A stretch of DNA of 64,000 nt from Eremomyces bilateralis CBS 781.70. Lineage: Eukaryota; Ascomycota; Dothideomycetes; Eremomycetales; Eremomycetaceae. Position numbers and translations under genes: made by a program. A model generated the notes under the pieces. The model did no database searches. It was given only the letters and a program-made list of their open reading frames with translations, and had not been told where the DNA came from. Below, one piece after another: positions 57,405 through 64,000 of the stretch (position 1 is its first letter; each line of letters starts with the position of its first letter). The stretch lies in assembly GCF_010015585.1 (NCBI RefSeq), contig NW_022985070.1, positions 1,076,524-1,140,523 on the forward strand. Direction: 5' to 3'.

Positions 57405-57736
57405 CAGGGTGCATGCATGACATAAGACCTTGGACTTGTAAATGGCCTGGAGATGACTTGCATTTAACGGCGTTGGCAATTTTAGAGACTTCAATTTTTA
57501 CGCGGGATGTTTTTTATGACCGTTAAACGCCCCCCCTATGCATTTTTCTTGCGAACTGACCATTCGTTCCGAGTAATCCAAGTCAGGAATGTTCGATCAA
57601 TACGTTCCGGATTTCTCTTCTTCGATTGTGCTGTCTACGCCTGTCCCGGTCATTCCCTGCTGCTTCTCGTACCCCTCATCGTGCGCTCTGCGCATTTGCA
57701 CCCTGAATTACCCCGAGTGCATAACGTCCCGGGCCA
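57405..57736. other. Intergenic between convergent genes
   Basis: 3' flanks of ERV41 and the small hydrophilic gene. No feature seen. Confidence 0.5.
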
Positions 57737-58129
57737 CTATCTCTTCCCCTCGCCATCGCCCTCATTCAGAAACCCCCAGCCAGTCCGACTCTCCTGTCCT
57801 CTCCGCGCTTGAGAGTCCGGCGCCGCGTTCAACTTCATCGCGGAGTGCGTATCCGTGACGTTGCTAGTGGTGCCGTGTGCGGACTGTTTCATCGCGGATG
57901 CCGATTGGCCGGCCGCGAAGCCGCCGCCGGACTGGAGGGACTCGGATGCGAGGGAGTCGGAGAGCACTTCGCCGGTGGGTTCGGAATTAGGGGCGTGGGA
58001 TTTCGGGTCCGTGGAGACCTGGTCGGGATGTCAGACTGCGGTACTTGCATCAAAGAGTGGTGGTATGGGAGAGCGGTGGGTCTGTGGGAGGTTCGTCGAG
58101 CATACCTTGGTTCCTGCGGATGACGGCAT
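57737..58129 (-). CDS. Small hydrophilic protein, conserved-hypothetical type
   Basis: Exons 58106-58129 (MPSSAGTK) and 57737-58018, joined by an 87-nt GTATGC...GACCAG intron, give 101 aa. The product is rich in Ser, Gly, Ala and Thr: VSTDPKSHAPNSEPTGEVLS, then SLQSGGGFAAGQSASAMKQ, and the end GWGFLNEGDGEGKR. It has no signal peptide or hydrophobic core and is probably disordered. It resembles small fungal stress or conidial proteins by composition only. The splice join and start context support a real gene. Confidence 0.62.
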
Positions 58130-58478
58130 CTTGAAATTTGTCGATCGGATGGTGGAGGAGGGATATAGGCGGATTTGGATATGGGATACTTCAGTCAGTT
58201 CTTAAGTTAAACTCGACATGCTCCGGTGTTGCAATAGAGGCGTGTAGACATTCATCCCATCTGACCTATTTCGACCCTGCGATGACATCACCTTGAAATC
58301 ACAACCCGTTTTGGGGGCGTGAAGGATGCTGATCAAAACACAAGACATTTTCGTGAAGTGTACATTTTCAATTGGATTGTAGTCTCGCTATATCCTGAAT
58401 TTTATGCCTTACACTTCTCAATGGCGCAAGCAAGCGATAAATGCTGCCCGATAAAATCTCACTCCTCCCACTGACATC

Positions 58479-58820
58479 CTATTTCGTCGTCTGAGACAAG
58501 CCAGCGGCATCCTTCTTGTCCCTCGTCACCGCATCGTTTGGAATGCCGTCCAAGTTATCCTTCGCCACGCGTCCGACGTTGCTTCCAGCCGTGTGCTTCA
58601 TGGTCTCTGAACTGTCTTCTCTTACGTCACTGCCCGCTGTGGCGGGCCCTCTCAATGTGTCACCGCCCTGTCCCGATGCTGAGATGTCGGATTCGACACG
58701 ACCCGAGCCAACGTTGACAGTGCTGGAGTCGGAAGAGTTCCAGTCGGATTCAACGGGGGGTTTATCGGGGAGCGGGAGGTTGGATTGACGTTGGTTGATG
58801 GTGTCTCCTGAGGCAGGCAT
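58479..58820 (-). CDS. Small hydrophilic conserved fungal protein
   Basis: Single exon, 113 aa, start MPASGDTINQRQSN. It contains VNVGSGRVESDIS, LRGPATAGSDVRED, HTAGSNVGRVAKDNLDGIPN and DAVTRDKKDA, a pattern I associate with small conserved Aspergillus/Penicillium proteins of unknown role. Highly charged, without hydrophobic segments; LEA-like behaviour is possible but inferred. It lies 350 bp upstream of the other small hydrophilic gene on the same strand. Confidence 0.7.
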   Translation of the reverse strand: MPASGDTINQRQSNLPLPDKPPVESDWNSSDSSTVNVGSGRVESDISASGQGGDTLRGPATAGSDVREDSSETMKHTAGSNVGRVAKDNLDGIPNDAVTRDKKDAAGLSQTTK

Positions 58821-59494
58821 ATTGATGATATGTAGAATCGGAAAGCTATGCTGAGATGGGAGTTAGTAGAGGAGTACAATGGAGCCTGGGGCAAGAACTT
58901 ACCGACAGTCTGTGTATGTTCTGAATAATGATATACTTCTTGCTTATGCGGCTTGGAGAAGGGAGAGGCACTGGGAGACATTTATATCGTCAGTCAGTGG
59001 ACGCAACTGGGGCGGCCCCACCGAGTGACGTCAATATCACTGACCTCAGAGACAGCTGGTCCGATACAGGGACTAGAATCGTCAGACCCCACAGTGCAAG
59101 TGTCCAACTCTATTGCAACCTACACCGAACATCAGTGTACATACGGTCATCACTAATCGGAGGAACTCAATCAAGGATTTCCCCTGGGTATCCTGATCGT
59201 CCGCTGCACCTCGTACGCTGGGAGGCTACCGCTTTCGTCATGATCGTGCCAGGAATTCACCATGCTCTCATAATCCATAGATGATCGTCCATGTTTATTT
59301 ACGGGGAAGGACAGGGTGGAGCGGTAAATAGGTGTAGATAATTGCCATTCGTCGTATGTACGTGTCGATCAAATCCTGCTCCAGCCTCCAATGCTCGCTC
59401 AAAAAACAATACGAATCGTAACAGCCGCAAGCCAAAAAGCCTTCAATGTGTATTTTAGTCCTTGTCCCGTAAATGCTGCGCAGTCAATCAGGTA
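58821..59494. other. Intergenic
   Basis: Promoter region of the small hydrophilic gene and 3' flank of the NmrA-like gene. No gene seen. Confidence 0.5.
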
Positions 59495-60746
59495 TCATTG
59501 CCCGCTCCAGACTTGGGCCAGCCAATCCCGAAATCGCAGCGGGTGAATCTCAGGGAATCTCCGATTCAAACTCCGGTCGGTGACGTCGTACCGTCCTTCG
59601 ATGGTCGCGACATGATCGTGCGCTCGCAGCAGCCGCTCCCCATCGTCCTCATATTCCGCCATCACAATCTCGGAGCGGAGCGAATTGATATCGTGCCATT
59701 GTACGGATGCGCTCGGAAACCCTACATTGATTATCAGGTAAGTCAACTCGTTACCGACATCGCGATGGGGATCCACTCACCCTTGACTTCCGCTGCTAGT
59801 TGGGTAAGCTGGTACACGGTCATCTTCTCGCCATACATGGTCAGTTGGGCGGGCCACGACGGCATGTCGAGTGCCCGCACCACGAATTGTGCTACGTCCC
59901 GCATGGCAGTGAGACAGATGATGACATTGGTTCGGCCTTGCGGATCATAAATCGGCGCTTGGACCCGCATGTCCCGCATGTTCATGATGTAGTCGCCCTC
60001 GCCCGCGAGGCCAAATTCCAGTCCGATCTGGTACGCCGCGAGGCCGCCCGGCGCGAATCGCTCGTAGAAAACCCCACACGCGAAGGTCGTCGACTCGAGC
60101 TCGCGTCGGTAATGCTGCAGCCAGGTGAGCGCGGCCGTCTTGTCTCGGTCGAGAGCGTCATTCGCGCGCCGATTCGACGGCAATCCTTCAAACTCCGCCG
60201 GAGCAAATCGTCGGACACCGGTCTGAACCGCAGCTTGAATCAGTTGTAATTGTGGAGGACCGGTGACCGTGGATATCACGGTGTGCACTCCAGTCAGGGC
60301 ATGTTTCACTGAAGTGTCGTCGTCGTAGTCAACGAGAAGAACTTCGAAGCCGTGAGATTTTAGTTGCGGTTGCTCCTATACGCATCGCATCAGCCAACAC
60401 TTTCCACATTCATACGGTAATCCCAAATATCTCTCAGAAGTTCCACAGTGAACTGCCAAGCTCGCTGAAGCAAGGCCGTATCAGTCGCACGGCGAAATAT
60501 GGGATGTCGCCATTATCCTGGGCCTCCAGTGCCAAAGCCACGTTCGGCAGCAGTTGGCGAGGCCATTCAACACAGGAACTCCCGCACCTCGTAAGGTGTC
60601 CTGCCAAGGGGCCACGCAGCCACGGAACAATCGGGGGTAAAACGTACAAATCGAGATAGGATGATGAGTTGATGGCTCGTCATCTCCTTCACATAGGAAG
60701 CGATTAACAAAGCAAGCGAATTGGTCCCGGCAATAACAACCCTCAT
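59495..60746 (-). CDS. NmrA-like / isoflavone-reductase-type NAD(P)-binding oxidoreductase
   Basis: Exons 60648-60746, 59781-60375 and 59495-59721 (306 aa), in phase. The first intron is long (272 nt). The nucleotide-binding start is MRVVIAGTNSLALLIASYV, a divergent Gly-rich loop, then SHQLIILSR. Exon 2 continues QPQLKSHGFEVLLVDYDDDT, GVHTVISTVTGPPQLQLI, VRRFAPAEFEG and TTFACGVFYERFAPGG. The last exon has GFPSASVQWHDIN and ends FRDWLAQVWSGQ. Family members are small-molecule reductases or redox-sensing regulators; the substrate is unknown. The Asn in GTNSLALL replaces a usual Gly, which may alter cofactor binding. Confidence 0.85.
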
Positions 60747-63225
60747 GACGGCAGCTTTCTTTGAAGACCTGGGCATCCTTGATCAAGGCTGTTCTCGGGG
60801 CGTAATTGGGGATATGAAGGGGATAGCCAAAAGCACTGAATTTATTGCGGATTCGAGGGCCGTGGACTAAAACATAAAACTGTATATGAACTTCCCGAAC
60901 GGCGACTCTAGGCTGGGGGTTAAAGAAGATTCTGCAAATGAAATATACAATAGAGTTACAAGATTTGTCAGGAACAAATTCGAAGGCAACGATGGATGTG
61001 AAAGATAAGACTTATATTTCAGGTTTTCTGCGCAATGAGAGACGCGATATACGACAGCAACGGGCGACGCTATTCTAGAACATGATTCGGGCTAGAACGT
61101 AGGTTCAATGTACCAGCCACAGAAAGGGGCCACGGCATGCGAAGCCTCATTACGCCGAAACTTCAACTGGAATAGAGTGTACTCATCATCGCTCATTGCT
61201 TACGGCCATATTGAGCGAAGGTTGCGAATGGTACGACCGGCTCGATTGACTGTCGCACGGGCAGAAGAGATGGCCACCGGAAGGAAGCTAGTCTGGGATA
61301 CCAACTGGATGGATGATCTGCTGCACCGACGCCATTAGCTCTGCCCGATCGATGAACCACGCCAGGGCAACTCCGAGATAGCGTTATGGATCCCCCTGGC
61401 GTTCAATCGGACCGTTCAGCCCTACGGCTGGAGCCTAGATGCGTCTGCACGTCCGACCTATTAGGTCATGAACCGTCAGTTGTTACAGAAACACACCAGG
61501 CATCAACACTCCGCAGATTCGTTGGCGTGCGAGGCTTATGAGGCGGTCGAACTCTCTATCCGACCAAGGGATTACAGACAGGAATGGGCCTGTTCCGGAC
61601 GAAAAAGATATTGGAAATCAAATGCCAAAGACCATTTTCGAGGCGCCACCACGGTTGTCAGGCCGCAAGTTGACAGCGACGCGCACGACGGCGACAGATA
61701 TCTCTAAAGAAAGAAGCGGTCGCACCATGTTCGCCGGCATGGAGTGGCCATTGGTGCATGGACCGATCGCTCCATTCCCCGTTCCCGTCCGAGCGCCGTA
61801 AGCCGCTAAACACGAGGGGAGGTTGTATCGTGGATTTCCAACATCGTGGGGTTATGGTGATGGCTGCGGAGTTTTTGGGCTGTTTGGTGGCAAGCACGGC
61901 TCCCTCCGGAGCAGAAGCCTCGCGAAAGTCGCCAGCCATCCCTCAATGAGGATCTATGGAAATCCATGGTGCGATGAATATGCTCCTAAAGTTCGGGCCT
62001 GAGCGACGCAACATGACGAATATTTCGAGGTTGAGCAACTTGGTCGTTGAAATAGAAACGGGCGGTGCGCGATGTGGTTGCAATTGGATATTCAAGGCGT
62101 CAAGGCGCCAAGGGGGCCGTCCGAAGACCGAACTCCGAAGGATTTCACATCAAGGATGAGGTCGTCCAGACTCCGTCCCCACTTGAGCCGCGTTGAGCCT
62201 CATATCTGAGTAAGGTAAGGCAGAATTCGTGTCTGCCTACTTGACCTTTCTGGGGTTTCTTGCGGGGTGCCAACAGTCGACATAGTTATGCATCTGATGA
62301 GTGTGGTGGTGGCGTTGTTTAGGAGCCGCAGAGCCTCCACAGAAGAGTAAAGCAACAAGCGGTGACGTCGAATGTGTGGCGCAGTGTAAGCCGCCACACA
62401 TCCCTGTTAGGAGGTCTTGCACGTGTGGGATGATGATCATGGACGGAGTAGTTACAGTAGAGATGTGCACTTCTATCGTGGAGGAGTTAGGACTTAGGAG
62501 GCTTCAACCTCCCGTCGCAGCACCGCAGCCAGATTCCTTGACTGCCCGGTCTACAGTGCAATTAGGTCATCAAGTCAGCCTTGGTGTGGCTTCACGCTGC
62601 TGCTTGAAACTCCAAGCATGTCCTGATGCTAGTATACACGGCTGCATCTATATGGGCCGGACGGTGTGGAGGAGAAACCCACGGTGGTCGCGAAATCCTC
62701 AAGGTACCAGACCCTGGGCTCGCATATCATCGTGTGAATGAACCGAACCTCCGCAAGACTACCCCTTCGGGTTTGAGGGACGGCCGAATCAAGGATTACA
62801 AATGGATGGCTTACAAAAACTAATGCAACGAGAGAGGAAGGTTGGCGATTAAGTATTCGTCCAGGGATATTATCTCGGGCAACTCCGTCGGTGATAAGGC
62901 ACATCCTCACAATGTATCGTGGAACGAGCCCCGGCCCCGGCCTACCCTGAGCCACAGACTGACCATCTTACTTGACCCTGTCCTGCGGATGGGAATGTCT
63001 TGATACATTGACCGACGCCCCGAGCCGCCCACGGTCTACCCGACTCTGACTATCGTGTTTGCCGGTCCTATAGATAAGAATCTTATGTCCATTGACCAGC
63101 GCCCCCAGCCGCATACTTGATTCTTAAACCGAGACCCGCACATGCTGGGACATGGTCCACTCGAGTCGATCCATCAGGCAACGATCATCGTGACCTGTCG
63201 GCGAGCAATTCGAAGGTTGAATTGG
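60747..63225. other. Gene-poor 2.5-kb interval
   Basis: No supported gene. It contains an imperfect direct repeat at about 63007-63030 and 63093-63116 (CATTGACC-GCGCC-CCGAGCCGC-like), of unknown meaning. Open frames to 146 aa have no domain resemblance. Confidence 0.45.
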
Positions 63226-64000
63226 TCAGAAACCCGCCTTCTGCCTCTTTTTCACCGGCCGTCCCTTGTCCGATTCGATCGATGCGTTCGACTTGTTTCG
63301 CTTCAAGGCCATCCATCCCTCCTCCTCTGCCTCTCCCGTCGCGCCCTTCGCACCTGTCCCCGGCCTAGAATCGCCCGTATCCGAACCCCCAGGCATGCCC
63401 ACGCCTTCGTCCCCATCATGCCGGAATTTCGCCCGCTTTCCCCTACTTTTGCCCATGCGTAAATCCATCACGCCGCCTTCCACCTCCGCGATGGAATCCT
63501 GCGACCGTCGCTTCCGTTTGTTGCGCTTCCGCTTGGTGTTGGGGGACATGGTTCGTTCGCGACGCCGTTCGGCGCGGCGGATCGCTTGCGCGCGGAGGCG
63601 GACTTCCACTTCGGCGGTGATGTCGTCGTACTCGACCGGGACGGTGTTGCTCTCTTCGGTGGATGGTTTAAGGCGCTTCGAAGGAGAGAGCTCGATCACG
63701 CTGTTTTCTAGAGAGCGTTTCACGGGGGTATCCGGTATGTGAGCTCCGGGAGCTGTAGCCAGCCGTACTTTGTGGGTTCTCGTCGCATCGTCCTCCGGAC
63801 TATTGCCACTCTCGTTTCGCTGATCGAAGGTCAACATGCGAGCCGGAGGGCAGGTCATGACACTTACCAGCTCTGCTTTGACCAGCCTTGCCTGGTCGAG
63901 CAATCGCGTGGATATGTCTAGCATTCCCTGTATGCGTCCGCGGAACACGCTCGAAGCATCATTGGCCAGGTCGGGATGTTGGACGATTTGGCTGATGATG
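63226..64000 (-). CDS. Basic, probably nuclear hypothetical protein, 5' end outside window
   Basis: Partial. The frame is open at the right edge (IISQIVQHPDLANDASSVFR, RIQGMLDISTRLLDQARLVK). A 48-nt intron at 63820-63867 (GTAAGT...GATCAG) is proposed, joining KAEL to RNESGNSPED. The remaining ~195 residues are charged and low-complexity: VIELSPSKRLKP, ITAEVEVRLRAQAIRRAERR, then a strongly basic TKRKRNKRKRRSQ that could be a nuclear localisation signal. It ends VKKRQKAGF. I do not recognise the family. Confidence 0.6.
   Translation of the reverse strand, partial: IISQIVQHPDLANDASSVFRGRIQGMLDISTRLLDQARLVKAELVSVMTCPPARMLTFDQRNESGNSPEDDATRTHKVRLATAPGAHIPDTPVKRSLENSVIELSPSKRLKPSTEESNTVPVEYDDITAEVEVRLRAQAIRRAERRRERTMSPNTKRKRNKRKRRSQDSIAEVEGGVMDLRMGKSRGKRAKFRHDGDEGVGMPGGSDTGDSRPGTGAKGATGEAEEEGWMALKRNKSNASIESDKGRPVKKRQKAGF

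Overview
The window reads as the nuclear genome of a filamentous ascomycete (Pezizomycotina), most likely Eurotiales (Aspergillus/Penicillium type). The reasons are many short introns of about 45-75 nt with GTAAGT-like donors, CTAAC/CTGAC-like branch sites and CAG/TAG acceptors, fungal-specific families (YML020W-like hydrolase, DUF6604 protein, Clg1-type cyclin, alternative external NADH dehydrogenase, small hydrophilic stress proteins), and eukaryotic housekeeping genes carried singly on both strands. There are no operons. No tRNA, rRNA or CRISPR array was recognised.

Layout. 1-10.7 kb: 5' part of a 6-phosphofructo-2-kinase gene with a mutated phosphatase motif, mitochondrial glutamyl-tRNA synthetase, external NADH dehydrogenase (tail to tail with the synthetase), and a Clg1-type PHO85 cyclin. 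10.7-18 kb: about 7 kb with no supportable gene. 18-26.4 kb: a hypothetical acidic protein, a YML020W-like lipase-fold protein, the ribosome-biogenesis methyltransferase Spb1 and a 2-oxoglutarate/Fe(II) oxygenase. 27.8-32.5 kb: a small cysteine-rich secreted protein and DNA ligase IV, whose last exon is out of frame. 33.4-33.7 kb: a short gene encoding three near-identical peptide repeats, each ending in GCT[V/I]M, the last forming a CaaX box. This looks like a prenylated peptide (pheromone-like) precursor. 35.4-43.7 kb: a C2H2 zinc-finger protein, cyanase, phospholipase D, a degenerate zinc-cluster fragment and a hotdog thioesterase. 44.3-48.7 kb: a broken APH-type phosphotransferase relic and an eight-exon DUF6604 gene. 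51-60.8 kb: a hypothetical protein with an acidic tract, a CsbD-like stress protein, a DsbA/FrnE-like protein, Erv41, two more small hydrophilic proteins and an NmrA-like reductase. The right edge cuts a basic nuclear-looking protein.

Most genes are unrelated housekeeping functions, so little is implied about a joint pathway. Two themes stand out. One is mitochondrial energy functions near the left end. The other is three small hydrophilic stress-type proteins within 6 kb on the right. The most novel element is the CaaX repeat-peptide gene at 33428-33631. Exon joins were worked out by hand from splice signals, phase and family resemblance. Several were checked by summing exon lengths to whole codons, but none has transcript support.
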